Shown here: in pieces, positions 7,949 through 16,733 of the stretch
Numbering within the stretch: the first letter of the stretch is position 1
Layout of the letters: every line of letters begins with the position of its first letter
Source of the DNA: Fibrobacter sp. UWB10
GTDB lineage: Bacteria; Fibrobacterota; Fibrobacteria; Fibrobacterales; Fibrobacteraceae
Reading direction: 5' to 3'
DNA length: 64,000 bases
Assembly: GCF_900182935.1 (NCBI RefSeq)
Contig: NZ_FXUE01000001.1
Coordinates: 248,001 to 312,000 of the forward strand
Program-made: the position numbers and the translations under genes
Notes under the pieces: model-generated
The model's database searches: none
The model's input: the letters and a program-made list of their open reading frames with translations, nothing else
Told to the model about the DNA's origin: nothing

Positions 7949-9460
7949 ATGCAAACAAGCATTCTTTTAACAATTATTTTTGCCGTGGTATTTTTCCTCG
8001 CCATCATCTTTGTGATGTCGTATATCAAGGCCGCACCAGACGAAGCCATTATCGTTTCAGGCCTTCGGAAGCTTCCGAAAGTCATTATCGGACGTGCGGG
8101 CCTTCGAATTCCCTTCTTTGAACGCGCCGACCACCTTTCTTTGCAGTTGATTCAAATTGACGTAAAGACAGGAAGCCCGGTTCCGACAAAGGATTACATC
8201 AACGTTTCTGTCGACGCTGTCGTGACTGCCAAGATTTCGGATAATCCCGACCGTCTCAAGTCTTCGGCTCAGAACTTCTTGAACAAGAAGCCCGAAGATA
8301 TCCGCGCCATGATTGTAGATATCTTGGAAGGTAACATGCGCGAAATCGTAGGTCGCATGCAGCTGGTAGACCTTGTGGGAGACCGCAAGCAAGTTTCTGA
8401 ACTCGTGCTCGAAAACGCTATTCCCGACTTGGAAAAATTGGGTATTGTGGTTCAGACTTTCAATATCCAGAATTTTGAAGATGCCAACGGCGTGATTGAA
8501 AATCTGGGTGTGGACAAGACCTCTGCCATTCGCAAGGCAGCCGCCATTTCTAAGGCCAATGCCGAAAGAGATATCAGCGTTGCTCAGTCCCAGGCCAAGA
8601 AAGACGCCAACGACGCTGCCGTGGCCGCCGAACTGGAAATCGCCCAAAAGCAGAACGACCTCGCCGTGAAAAAGGCCAATCTGCAGAAGATTTCGGATAC
8701 AGAAAAGGCTATTGCCGACGCCGCTTACGAAATCCAGAAGCAGACCCAGCAAAAGGCAATCAACGTGGCCCAGGCCGAAGCAGAAGTCGCCAAGCAGGAA
8801 AAGGAAATTGAAATTCGCGAACGCATGGTGATGGTGACCGAAAAGGAACTGAAGGCTCAAATCGAAAAGAAAGCCGAAGCCGAACGCCAGGCCCAGATCC
8901 AGCGTTCTGAAGCGGAACTTTTCCAGCAACAGAAAGACGCAGAAGCCGACCGTTACAAGGAAGAACAGCGTGCCAAGGCTATTAAGCAGATAGCCGATGC
9001 AGAAAAGGAAAAAGCCTTCGCCGAAGCCGAAGCCACCAAGGCGAAAGCCATGGCCGAGGCAGAAGCCACGAAGGCAAAGGGTCTCGCCGAAGCAGAAGCT
9101 ATCAAGGCACAAGGCCTTGCCGAGGCTGAAGCGCTGAACAAGAAGGCAGAAGCCATGAAGCTCTATGGTGATGCCGCTCGCCAAGAAATGCAGCTGAAGA
9201 CTATCGAAAGATATTTCGAACAGATGCCGCAAATCGCAGCCGCTATTGCTAAGCCCATGGAAAAGATTGGAAACATCACCATGTACGGCGAAGGCAACAC
9301 GGCAAAGCTCACAGGCGACATTACCAAGACTCTCACGCAGGTCACCAACGGCCTCACGGATTCTCTCGGTATCGACTTGCGCACAGTTCTTGGATCCATG
9401 TTTGGAGCAAAGCTTGCTGGCGTTACCAAGCCCGATAACACGCAGGAAAACAACAAATAA
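7949..9460 (+). CDS. flotillin-like SPFH membrane protein
   Basis: The 503-residue protein has one N-terminal transmembrane helix (about 6-25) and an SPFH/Band-7 domain (about 28-200). A long Ala/Glu/Lys coiled coil follows (about 200-420) with repeated AEAxATKAK units. The flotillin C-terminus contains LKTIERYFEQMPQIAAAIAKP. Flotillins form large cages on membrane microdomains and act as scaffolds in secretion, division or stress responses. YuaG/FloT is the closest named relative I can infer. The gene has its own promoter, a good Shine-Dalgarno site and its own terminator, so it appears to be a single-gene unit. No NfeD-like partner is next to it. Confidence 0.9.
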   Translation: MQTSILLTIIFAVVFFLAIIFVMSYIKAAPDEAIIVSGLRKLPKVIIGRAGLRIPFFERADHLSLQLIQIDVKTGSPVPTKDYINVSVDAVVTAKISDNPDRLKSSAQNFLNKKPEDIRAMIVDILEGNMREIVGRMQLVDLVGDRKQVSELVLENAIPDLEKLGIVVQTFNIQNFEDANGVIENLGVDKTSAIRKAAAISKANAERDISVAQSQAKKDANDAAVAAELEIAQKQNDLAVKKANLQKISDTEKAIADAAYEIQKQTQQKAINVAQAEAEVAKQEKEIEIRERMVMVTEKELKAQIEKKAEAERQAQIQRSEAELFQQQKDAEADRYKEEQRAKAIKQIADAEKEKAFAEAEATKAKAMAEAEATKAKGLAEAEAIKAQGLAEAEALNKKAEAMKLYGDAARQEMQLKTIERYFEQMPQIAAAIAKPMEKIGNITMYGEGNTAKLTGDITKTLTQVTNGLTDSLGIDLRTVLGSMFGAKLAGVTKPDNTQENNK

Positions 9461-9480
9461 CAGGCAGAATTCCACTTATG

Positions 9481-9513
9481 GGGCTGAAAGGGAAATCCTT
9501 TCAGTCCCTTTTT
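9481..9513 (+). terminator. terminator of the flotillin gene, merging into the next promoter
   Basis: GGGCTGAAAGG pairs with CCTTTCAGTCCC (one bulge), followed by TTTTT. The T-run continues straight into CTATATT (9514-9520), the -10 box of the next gene. Confidence 0.7.
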
Positions 9514-9514
9514 C

Positions 9515-9520
9515 TATATT
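9515..9520 (+). promoter_or_regulatory. -10 box of a leaderless gene
   Basis: TATATT ends 6 bases before the ATG at 9527, so initiation at normal spacing would fall on the start codon itself. There is no room for a ribosome-binding site. Confidence 0.5.
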
Positions 9521-9526
9521 CTAAGC

Positions 9527-10093
9527 ATGCGGTTAATGCTGTTTTTGATGCTGTTTATGGCAATGACAGCCTTTGCGGAAAGTCCTGCGAAGGCCGATTC
9601 CGCTGTTGCAAACACCGCGAAAAAAACCGCTGCCGTCAAAGAAGCCCCGAAAGACACAATTGTCGACACCGTGTATGTGGTCCCAGATGACGGAATTCCC
9701 TGGAATCGCGAGCATTTTAACCCCGAACGTTTAGTTAGGCACGAAACCTTTGACCCCGCGCTAAAAGTCGCCTACTCGTATACAATCAGTTTTATGGGCG
9801 GTTCTTTTGGAACTTACGCCCAGCAAAGCTACATGGCACACCTCGCCTACGAATTTACGCCGGAACTACATTTATATGCAAATGTCGGACTTTGGATGCC
9901 GCTTTATTCCAACTTCCGTTTTGGTTCGCCCGTTGCAAAAGAAGATGTACGCCAAGGGCGCGTAGGCATTGTGATTCCTGATATTTCTTTGGAATATAAA
10001 CCCAACGACAACATGAGTGTCAGGGTCATGTTCATAAACGAAAACGACGCTTTCAAGGCATACGGACCTTACCGCCATTGGGGATTTTACTAA
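9527..10093 (+). CDS. secreted outer-membrane-type protein, unknown
   Basis: The 188-residue protein has a signal peptide (about 1-22, ending TAFAES) and an Ala/Lys/Asp-rich stretch. A C-terminal part of alternating hydrophobic and aromatic residues (YSYTISFMGGSFGTY, HLYANVGLWMPLY) looks like beta strands of a small outer-membrane barrel. It ends in an aromatic residue (WGFY), which suits barrel assembly. The family is not recognised. Transcription is predicted to be leaderless. The LytR_C lipoprotein gene follows after 14 bases. Confidence 0.7.
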   Translation: MRLMLFLMLFMAMTAFAESPAKADSAVANTAKKTAAVKEAPKDTIVDTVYVVPDDGIPWNREHFNPERLVRHETFDPALKVAYSYTISFMGGSFGTYAQQSYMAHLAYEFTPELHLYANVGLWMPLYSNFRFGSPVAKEDVRQGRVGIVIPDISLEYKPNDNMSVRVMFINENDAFKAYGPYRHWGFY

Positions 10094-10107
10094 ATTTGTG
10101 CTGACGA

Positions 10108-10548
10108 ATGTACCAAAGCATTTCTAAAGCATACCGCATTATTTCAGCCATCTTAACGGTGGTTACGCTGTTGTTTATTGCAACGGCATTTTTAGGTTGC
10201 GAAGAAAAGCCGAAAAAAGCCCAAGTTGTAAAGGTCAAACGAACCTACAAGGGCGATGTCGAGGTATTAAACAGTTGCGGAATGCAAGGCGCTGCAGCCA
10301 AGATGCGTTCTTACCTGCGCGACAACGGTTTCGATATCGTAAGTTCCAGGAACGACCGCTTGCAGAATTACGACGAGACTGTTCTCGTGCTTAGAAACCC
10401 CGAATGGGAAGGGGCCAAAGCTTTAGCTCAAGCGCTCAAGACCGACAACGTGCTTATCGTTCATAGTAGCCGCGCTGTTGTCGACGCCGCCGTCTACATA
10501 GGAAAAGACTTTAATCAAATCATTGAACCCGAACAGGGAGAAGAATAA
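10108..10548 (+). CDS. lipoprotein with LytR C-terminal domain
   Basis: The 146-residue product has a hydrophobic leader with a possible lipobox (AFLGC, Cys31). A LytR_C-type domain follows, VEVLNSCGMQGAAAKMRSYL through YIGKDFNQI. This domain often follows LytR-CpsA-Psr phosphotransferase domains, but here it stands alone, so a cell-wall-binding role is inferred. TAAATTTG lies about 10 bases before the ATG. The stop TAA overlaps the next ATG by one base (TAATG), implying translational coupling with rsfS. Confidence 0.75.
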   Translation: MYQSISKAYRIISAILTVVTLLFIATAFLGCEEKPKKAQVVKVKRTYKGDVEVLNSCGMQGAAAKMRSYLRDNGFDIVSSRNDRLQNYDETVLVLRNPEWEGAKALAQALKTDNVLIVHSSRAVVDAAVYIGKDFNQIIEPEQGEE

Positions 10549-10964
10549 TGACAACAAAAATCACAGACCTGCCAGAGTCCGTAAATATCGGAGCCAGCAT
10601 TCTTTTTGAACTGCGCGCCCAGAACGTCCAGTTGATTGACCTTCGCGGCATCAAGGACGTGACCGACTTTTTCCTTGTCGCCACCTGCGAAAGCGAAGCA
10701 CAGATGCAGGCTATTCTGAACGAACTGCGTAAGGAATTCAAGGCAAACAAGCTCCCGTCCGTGGGCGTGGAATACAAGGAAGGCGTGCGCTGGGCTGTGT
10801 TCGACGCAGGCCTCGACCTGATGGTACACCTGTTCGAAGAAGAAAAGCGTAACGAAATTTCGCTGGACCGTCTGTATGCCGACGGCAAGATCGAAAATCT
10901 CGACGAAAATGACTTTGTGAAGAAGACCTCTAAGAAGAAGAGCAGTGAAGATGAACTCGTTTGA
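10548..10964 (+). CDS. rsfS: ribosome silencing factor RsfS
   Basis: The 138-residue protein (YbeB/Iojap family) binds L14 on the 50S subunit and blocks subunit joining under starvation. The family core is clear: IKDVTDFFLVATCESEAQ, then GVRWAVFDAGLDLMVHLF. A Lys/Glu-rich tail of about 25 residues extends beyond the usual end. It is coupled to the upstream LytR_C gene and overlaps argS by 14 bases, so the three form one translation-linked operon. Confidence 0.92.
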   Translation: MTTKITDLPESVNIGASILFELRAQNVQLIDLRGIKDVTDFFLVATCESEAQMQAILNELRKEFKANKLPSVGVEYKEGVRWAVFDAGLDLMVHLFEEEKRNEISLDRLYADGKIENLDENDFVKKTSKKKSSEDELV

Positions 10965-12663
10965 GCAAGAAATCGCAGAAGCGCTCGCCGCTACCGGTTC
11001 CTTCGAAAAGGAAGCCGCCCTCAAGCTTATCTCTGTGCCGCCTGACACCACGCACGGCAACTTTACCATTCCGTGTTTTTCGCTCGCCAAGGTGATGCGC
11101 AAGGCCCCGAAAATGATCGCCGAAGACTTGGCCGCCCAGGTGAAGCTTCCGGCAGGTCTTTCGAAGGTCGAAGCCGTGAACGGTTACCTGAACTTCTTTA
11201 TCGACCGTAGCTTCTTAGCTAAGTCGACGCTCGAAGAAATCGCCGCCAAGGGCTTGGAATACGGCCATGCCGCATCGAACGGCAAAGTGGTCTGCATTGA
11301 CTTTAGCTCCCCGAACATCGGTAAGGAACTCGCCTTCCATCACCTGCGTTCAACAATGATTGGAAACTCGCTTTCCCGCATTTACAAGGCCGCCGGTTAC
11401 AAGGTGGAACGCATTAACCACCTGGGTGACTGGGGAACCGCTTTCGGCAAGCTCATCGTGATGTACCTGCGCGAAAAGCGCCCGACAGACGACGCTACGC
11501 TCGATAGCCTGACCGTGAAGGAATTGAACATTCTTTACGCCGCCTTCTCCAAGGCCAGCAAAGAAGAACCCGGCCTCGAAGATGAAGCACGCGCCGCATT
11601 CACCAAGCTCGAACAGGGTGATGAATTCTACCGCAAGCTTTGGACCGCCTTCCGCGCCGCCACGCTCAAGGAACTCATGCGCATCTACGACATGATGGGC
11701 GTGGGCTTTGACCACTACACCGGCGAATCCTTCTTCGAAGACAAGATTCCGGCCATTCTCGACGAACTCCGCGAAAAGAACTTGATGGTCAAGAGCCAGG
11801 ATTTGGACGTGGTGATGCTCGACGAATTCGACCTGAACCCTTGCCTGATTCGCAAGAGCGATGGTTCTACTTTGTACGCTACCCGCGACTTGGCCGCCGC
11901 TTGCTACCGCAAGAAGGAATACAACTTCGACAAGTGCCTTTATGTGGTGGACCTCGGACAGGCTCTCCATTTCAAGCAGGTGTTCCATGTGCTCAAGAAG
12001 ATGGGCCGCGAATGGTACAAGGACATGTACCACATTCCGTTCGGCGTGATCCTGCAGCTGGTCGACGGCAAGTGGGAAAAGGGCAAGACCCGTACGGGTA
12101 CCGCAAGCCTGCTTCGCGACGTGATTGAAGCTGCCCAGAAGAAGATTCTCGAATTCATCGACGCGAAGAATCCGGAGCTCGAAAACAAGGAACTTATCGC
12201 TCGCCAGATCGGTATTTCCGCCCTCACCTTCAACGACCTCAAGAACAGCCGCTTGAAGGATGTGCGTTTCGATTGGGATGCAGTGATGAGCTTCGAAGGC
12301 GATACCGGTCCGTATGTGCAGAACGCCCACGTGCGTCTTTGCAGCATTATGCGCAAGGCCGGTTACACGGTGAACATTGCCGATGTGGACATGGCCCAGC
12401 TCGGCGACGATGCTGCCTACAGCCTCATCAACATCCTGTCGAAGAAGGGCAAGAAGATTCTGGACGCCGTCGCCGGTGATGAACCGAGCGTTCTCGCCCA
12501 GTATGCTTTGGAAATCGCAGAAGCCGCACACAAGTTCATCCACGAAGACCGCGTGCTCGGTTCTGCCGAAGAAAAGTCCCGCCTGTTCTTGGTTCAGGCA
12601 ACACAGATCGTGCTCGAAAACGTGCTCGACCTGCTCGGACTCTTCCCGATTCGCCAGATGTAA
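10951..12663 (+). CDS. argS: arginyl-tRNA synthetase
   Basis: The 570-residue class I synthetase charges tRNA-Arg. An N-terminal Add1-type domain precedes DFSSPNIGKELAFHHLRST (about 117-135), where the HIGH signature would be. The anticodon-binding DALR domain ends at LLGLFPIRQM. Other hallmarks are NHLGDWGTAFGKL and DGKWEKGKTRTGT, the latter taking the degenerate KMSK place. The HIGH signature itself is AFHH: the first His is Ala and the Gly is His, which is unusual. The ATG at 10951 was preferred over GTG at 10945; either overlaps rsfS. A strong terminator follows. Confidence 0.93.
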   Translation: MNSFEQEIAEALAATGSFEKEAALKLISVPPDTTHGNFTIPCFSLAKVMRKAPKMIAEDLAAQVKLPAGLSKVEAVNGYLNFFIDRSFLAKSTLEEIAAKGLEYGHAASNGKVVCIDFSSPNIGKELAFHHLRSTMIGNSLSRIYKAAGYKVERINHLGDWGTAFGKLIVMYLREKRPTDDATLDSLTVKELNILYAAFSKASKEEPGLEDEARAAFTKLEQGDEFYRKLWTAFRAATLKELMRIYDMMGVGFDHYTGESFFEDKIPAILDELREKNLMVKSQDLDVVMLDEFDLNPCLIRKSDGSTLYATRDLAAACYRKKEYNFDKCLYVVDLGQALHFKQVFHVLKKMGREWYKDMYHIPFGVILQLVDGKWEKGKTRTGTASLLRDVIEAAQKKILEFIDAKNPELENKELIARQIGISALTFNDLKNSRLKDVRFDWDAVMSFEGDTGPYVQNAHVRLCSIMRKAGYTVNIADVDMAQLGDDAAYSLINILSKKGKKILDAVAGDEPSVLAQYALEIAEAAHKFIHEDRVLGSAEEKSRLFLVQATQIVLENVLDLLGLFPIRQM

Positions 12664-12704
12664 AATACGCCGCGCCTTCGGCGCGAGCTTCTCGCTATAA
12701 ATAC

Positions 12705-12735
12705 AGAAAGGGCTCCCGTTCGGGAGCCTTTCTTT
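12705..12735. terminator. bidirectional terminator between argS and the paralogous-domain gene
   Basis: GGCTCCC and GGGAGCC form a stem around a TTCG-containing loop, extended by AGAAAG/CTTTCT, so pyrimidine runs occur on both sides. It sits between converging genes. A smaller GC hairpin (CGCGCC-TT-CGGCGCG) lies just left at 12671-12685. Confidence 0.75.
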
Positions 12736-12754
12736 GTTGAATGTCAACTAAAGA

Positions 12755-13870
12755 TTAGTTACCGTTGATGCAACGGACGGAGTAGGCGTTGGTCTTGCTC
12801 GGCACGAGCTGGCGGACCATCTGGTCACTCATACGGCCCATGGCCCAAATCCAAATGGTTTCGTTACGACCGTTCTGTGCAGACCAGAAACCAGCGTATT
12901 CACCCATATCTTCGTAACGGACGATAGACTTACCCACCATCTTGCGGTAGCCCGAAGAGAAGATAGAGAAGCCGTATTCGTCGGTACCGCCACCGCCCTG
13001 CCAGCCAGTGGTAGCCTTCATCTTGTTAGCAAACTTTTCGCACTTGTCCACGCCATCGTAGCAGTGAGTCAGGCCAACGAGCAAGTCCATCCATTCGCGG
13101 TCACGCGGCAAGTGCCAGCCTTCGGGGCATGCCTTGCGGGCGCCTTCCAAGTCATACAGACGGCCACCACGAGCGCAGTAGTTTTCCTTGTCTTCGTAGC
13201 ACCAGGAGTGACCTTCCACATTGTAGTTCACGTTCTGAGCGAACCATTCACGGCCTTCAACCTTGATGGTGCGGTACACTTGGCCATCACGCGGGTCCTT
13301 AACCATGCCAGACACGTCGCGGAGAGAAGAGCGGTGTTCCTGTTCGGCGCGGCGGTATTCTACCACCTTTTCACGCTTGTACTTTTCGCGGCCTTCCAAA
13401 GTGTTTGCCCAAGCTTCCTGAGCCTTGGGGTTCGTGAACTTGATGCGCAAATCGCCCACAGCAAAAAGTTCATCGCCACAAGCGAGGTCCACGCCAGCAA
13501 TGTTGATAATCAGGTTTTCACCACCGAAATCGCGCGGAGTATTAAAGAACGAAATCCATGCTTCCATGGTTTCGTTACACTTTTCGTAGAAATGTTCCTT
13601 TTCGATCTTGTCGGAAGCAACAGTCATGTTACCGGCCACCGAGAAAGCGAACAAACTATCATTCACCTTGAAAGAAACCGGCTGGACTTCTTTATAGTGA
13701 GTGTACTTACCGAAACGGATTTTGCCTTCGATCTTGGCGGCAGAATAATCACCTTCGCCTTCGGCATTGTAGATAGCGTCCCAAGACTTCTGAGGAACAG
13801 CAAATGCCTGAACAACCGCCATACCGAATACGACAGCAAACATAGACTTGAAAGAGAATTTACGACTCAT
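12755..13870 (-). CDS. secreted Fibrobacter paralogous-domain protein
   Basis: The 371-residue protein has a signal peptide (1-24, ending VQAFA) and a beta-rich N-terminal region. A basic helical bridge (about 150-185) leads to the C-terminal domain found in many copies in Fibrobacter succinogenes (TIGR02145 type). Signature parts are DPRDGQVYRTIKV, EWFAQNVNY, GGRLYDLEGA, CPEGWHLP, FWSAQ and SVRCING. The Cys residues are placed to form disulfides. The domain's function is not established; adhesion or substrate binding at the surface is a common guess. AAGGA precedes the start. The second copy is at 58271-59200. Confidence 0.88.
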   Translation of the reverse strand: MSRKFSFKSMFAVVFGMAVVQAFAVPQKSWDAIYNAEGEGDYSAAKIEGKIRFGKYTHYKEVQPVSFKVNDSLFAFSVAGNMTVASDKIEKEHFYEKCNETMEAWISFFNTPRDFGGENLIINIAGVDLACGDELFAVGDLRIKFTNPKAQEAWANTLEGREKYKREKVVEYRRAEQEHRSSLRDVSGMVKDPRDGQVYRTIKVEGREWFAQNVNYNVEGHSWCYEDKENYCARGGRLYDLEGARKACPEGWHLPRDREWMDLLVGLTHCYDGVDKCEKFANKMKATTGWQGGGGTDEYGFSIFSSGYRKMVGKSIVRYEDMGEYAGFWSAQNGRNETIWIWAMGRMSDQMVRQLVPSKTNAYSVRCINGN

Positions 13871-13956
13871 TTTTCCTTCTCGTATAAAGTTTCCGGTTTA
13901 AAGTTAGAATATTTTAGATTTTCGGAAGGGAAGCAAAGACTTAATGCCTGCGTTTT

Positions 13957-13962
13957 TATAAT
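13957..13962 (+). promoter_or_regulatory. -10 box of purU, leaderless
   Basis: A perfect TATAAT is followed by TTTGGGCT and the ATG. Initiation at usual spacing falls within about one base of the start codon. No -35 consensus is seen. Confidence 0.55.
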
Positions 13963-13970
13963 TTTGGGCT

Positions 13971-14816
13971 ATGGCTATTACACGTTACATTTTGCAGATT
14001 CATTGCCCTGACCAAAAGGGACTTATTGCCGGAACTACCCAGGTACTCGCCAAGGCGGGCGCCAACATTGTTGATTTACAGCAACATACGGCAAAAGATA
14101 TCGAAACTTTCTTTTTACGTGCCGTTTTTGAAGCGGAATCCGAAAATATCGAAGAAGTCCGCAAACATCTGGAAACCTTGGAAGGTCACCTCCACCTGAA
14201 CTGGAAGTTGTTCGACACCACCAAAATTGAACGCGTAGCCATCTTCGTTTCGAAGACGGACCACTGCCTTTATGACCTTTTGCTCAAACACCGCGATGGA
14301 GACCTCCCCTGCGAGTTCAGTTGCATTGTGGGTAACCACCCCGACCTGGGCCCTGTAGGCGGAACCTTCGGCGTGCCGTTCTACTATGTGCCGTCGAACC
14401 CGGACAAGAGCATTCCCGAAAATCGTTTCCGCGAAATTATTGCCGAAACCAAGACCGATACTGTGGTACTCGCTCGTTACATGCAGATCTTGAGCGAAGC
14501 CTTTACCGAAGAATTCAAGTACCGCATTATCAACATCCACCACGGATTCTTGCCGGCATTCAAGGGAGCAAAGCCCTACCACCAGGCCTGGCACAAGGGT
14601 GTGAAGATTATCGGTGCAACCGCTCACTTTGCCACCGAAGACCTGGACCAAGGCCCGATTATTTGTCAGGATATCCAGCGCGTGCCTGAAACCGCCAGCA
14701 TCGACGAACTCGTGGAACTGGGCAAGGATATCGAAAAGCGCACGCTGTCTGCCGCCCTCAAGCTTTGGCTCGAACACCGCGTATTCGTTTACGCCGGCCG
14801 CACCTTTATTCTCTAG
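13971..14816 (+). CDS. purU: formyltetrahydrofolate deformylase
   Basis: The 281-residue enzyme hydrolyses 10-formyl-THF to THF and formate, balancing the one-carbon pool and feeding formate to PurT. An N-terminal ACT domain (about 3-85, starting RYILQIHCPDQKGLIAGTTQ) is followed by a formyltransferase domain. The catalytic motifs are NIHHGFLPAFKGAKPY and GATAHFATEDLDQGPII. TATAAT ends 8 bases before the ATG, so the mRNA is probably leaderless. It reads away from the paralogous-domain gene, and a small membrane-protein gene follows after 18 bases. Confidence 0.95.
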   Translation: MAITRYILQIHCPDQKGLIAGTTQVLAKAGANIVDLQQHTAKDIETFFLRAVFEAESENIEEVRKHLETLEGHLHLNWKLFDTTKIERVAIFVSKTDHCLYDLLLKHRDGDLPCEFSCIVGNHPDLGPVGGTFGVPFYYVPSNPDKSIPENRFREIIAETKTDTVVLARYMQILSEAFTEEFKYRIINIHHGFLPAFKGAKPYHQAWHKGVKIIGATAHFATEDLDQGPIICQDIQRVPETASIDELVELGKDIEKRTLSAALKLWLEHRVFVYAGRTFIL

Positions 14817-14834
14817 AATTTTACAGGAGACAAT

Positions 14835-15338
14835 ATGTCCGAAGAACTGAATCAAAACGAAGTCACAACCGAGGCTCCCGCCGAAGTTGCTCCGGTTGTT
14901 GAAAACGAAACCGCACCGGAATCTAGCGCCGAGAGCATTCCGCAGGAAGCTCCCGTAGAAGAATCCTACGCATCGCCGACCCAGCCGCAGGTGATTGTCC
15001 AGCGCGAACGCGGTTTCTCTCACTATGTCGGATTCGCCCTGTTGAGCGTCCTGTGCATTTGCTTCTACTTTATGCCGGGTATCGCCCTCACGTTTGCCAT
15101 CAGCCTGATTCCGGGTATTTCGCTCGGTGCCGTTGCCGCATGGACTTTCAGCGCTATCTTTAGTGTGATTGCTTGGGCCATTTTCAAGATGAAGATCAAG
15201 GGCTTCAAGAAGTCGTTCTATTTCTACATCGGTCTGTGCGTACTGATTACAATCCTCTTGGTTGTCATCGAAATTCTGACCGAAGAAACGAACGTGTTCG
15301 CCCGAATCTTCAGCCTTCTCTGCGGTGCAAGCGCATAA
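14835..15338 (+). CDS. membrane protein with acidic cytoplasmic N-terminus
   Basis: The 167-residue protein has a Glu/Pro/Ala-rich N-terminal tail (about 1-55). Three hydrophobic segments follow: about 62-85 (GFALLSVLCICFYFMPGIAL), 88-115, and 130-148 near YFYIGLCVLITILLVVIEIL. The family is not recognised. AGGAGA stands 6 bases before the ATG, a good ribosome site. It lies between purU and pyrE, 20 bases from the latter, and is likely co-transcribed, but nothing links it to nucleotide metabolism. Confidence 0.7.
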   Translation: MSEELNQNEVTTEAPAEVAPVVENETAPESSAESIPQEAPVEESYASPTQPQVIVQRERGFSHYVGFALLSVLCICFYFMPGIALTFAISLIPGISLGAVAAWTFSAIFSVIAWAIFKMKIKGFKKSFYFYIGLCVLITILLVVIEILTEETNVFARIFSLLCGASA

Positions 15339-15358
15339 CTAGCTACTAAGGTTCCATC

Positions 15359-16030
15359 ATGAATAATAAAGACCAATTTGTTCATTTTCTCGTAGAAGCC
15401 GGCGCACTCAAGTTCGGTGATTTCGTGACCAAGAGCGGCCGCAATACGCCGTACTTCATTAACACCGGAGAGTTCCGTACCGGCCGCACGCTTTCCAAGC
15501 TTGCCGAATTCTACGCCGCCGCATTCATGAAGCATTTCGACGGCAAGGCCCAAAACCTTTATGGACCGGCCTACAAGGGCATTCCGCTGTGCGCAGCCAC
15601 GGCCATGAAGCTTTCTGACGTGTACAGCCAAGACCTCACCTTTACCTACAACCGCAAAGAAGCGAAGGACCACGGTGAAGGCGGCATGCTCGTCGGTTAC
15701 AAGTACGCCGAAAAGACGAACGTCGTGATTATCGAAGACGTGATTACCGCAGGCACCAGCGTGAACGAAACGATGCAGGCTCTTTCGAAGATTGAGAATG
15801 CAAACGTTATCGGTCTCTTGATTTCGGTGGACCGCAAGGAAAAGCTCGATAACGGCAAGTCCGCGCTCCAGACCGTGCAAGACGAATACGGCATCGAAGC
15901 TCACTCCATCGTGAACATCAACGACATTATCGCCTTCCTCGAAAGCGAAGAAAATCGCAAGAAGATCAACGCTCCCGAAGGAATCCTCGACAAGGTGTAC
16001 GCTTACCGCGAAAAGTGGGGCGCACCGTAA
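15359..16030 (+). CDS. pyrE: orotate phosphoribosyltransferase
   Basis: The 223-residue enzyme joins orotate to PRPP to make OMP in pyrimidine synthesis. The PRPP-binding loop is NVVIIEDVITAGTS at residues 121-134, with acidic pair Glu126-Asp127. The catalytic-loop lysines lie in YNRKEAKDHGEGG (about 97-109). Orotate contacts come from FGDFVTKSGRNTPYF. Length is usual. It is followed by an envelope-protein pair in the same direction, with 13 bases between. Confidence 0.95.
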   Translation: MNNKDQFVHFLVEAGALKFGDFVTKSGRNTPYFINTGEFRTGRTLSKLAEFYAAAFMKHFDGKAQNLYGPAYKGIPLCAATAMKLSDVYSQDLTFTYNRKEAKDHGEGGMLVGYKYAEKTNVVIIEDVITAGTSVNETMQALSKIENANVIGLLISVDRKEKLDNGKSALQTVQDEYGIEAHSIVNINDIIAFLESEENRKKINAPEGILDKVYAYREKWGAP

Positions 16031-16043
16031 TCAGCAAGGATTA

Positions 16044-16733
16044 ATGGCACGCCTCTTTGGAACATTGTTTGTAATGGCGGCGCTACTCTTCACGGGTTGC
16101 GCCGATTCTTACCATTGGTCCAGCAGCCACCCCGCCTACAAGCAAGCGCCCTATGGCGAACTTACGGTAACGGGGCTCCAGAAGTCGTTTGTTATTACCC
16201 GAACCAAGTGGTTTGCAAACCGCCTGGACTTTGGCGACAGCACGCAAATTAAGGCGACTGAGTTTTGCTCCAAAGCCATGGAACACGAATTCCGCGGCGG
16301 TTACAGCAAGCTGAACGTTCTGCCCGATTCTGTGCTGGCAAGTTTCCCCGAAGAAAGCCAGAAACTCGACGACCGCATTTTCATGAAGGGGAAACTCCCC
16401 GAGCAAGGTGTGACAGTTAAAGCACCTGACGGCAGCGTTCCTCCGCAGATTCTCTTGATTCACGAAGTCATTATCGGCACCGACTTGAAGCGAGAAAACT
16501 TCTTTGACTACGCCTTGATTCACAACGAATTGGAAGACAAGCGCGAAGTCAAAAATATCAGCGCCATTGTATCGTATACACTGTGGGACAATGTAAAACA
16601 ACGCTCGTTGTTTAGCGCCGTCGACGAAATCCAGCACCCAGTTATCAAGCTCACTTTGAACGACCTTGAACAACTGATGCGACAAACCGTCCAACAGATT
16701 CGCAAGAACATGTACAAGGGGGCCGGCAAATGA
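16044..16733 (+). CDS. lipoprotein of unknown family
   Basis: The 229-residue protein has a short signal peptide and lipobox (LLFTGC, followed by ADSYHWSSS). The mature part is a mixed alpha/beta domain with a central beta motif, PPQILLIHEVIIGTDL, and an amphipathic C-terminal helix (LNDLEQLMRQTVQQIRKNMY). No family is recognised. Its stop overlaps the start of the next gene by four bases (ATGA), so the two products are probably made together and may form an envelope complex. Confidence 0.7.
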   Translation: MARLFGTLFVMAALLFTGCADSYHWSSSHPAYKQAPYGELTVTGLQKSFVITRTKWFANRLDFGDSTQIKATEFCSKAMEHEFRGGYSKLNVLPDSVLASFPEESQKLDDRIFMKGKLPEQGVTVKAPDGSVPPQILLIHEVIIGTDLKRENFFDYALIHNELEDKREVKNISAIVSYTLWDNVKQRSLFSAVDEIQHPVIKLTLNDLEQLMRQTVQQIRKNMYKGAGK

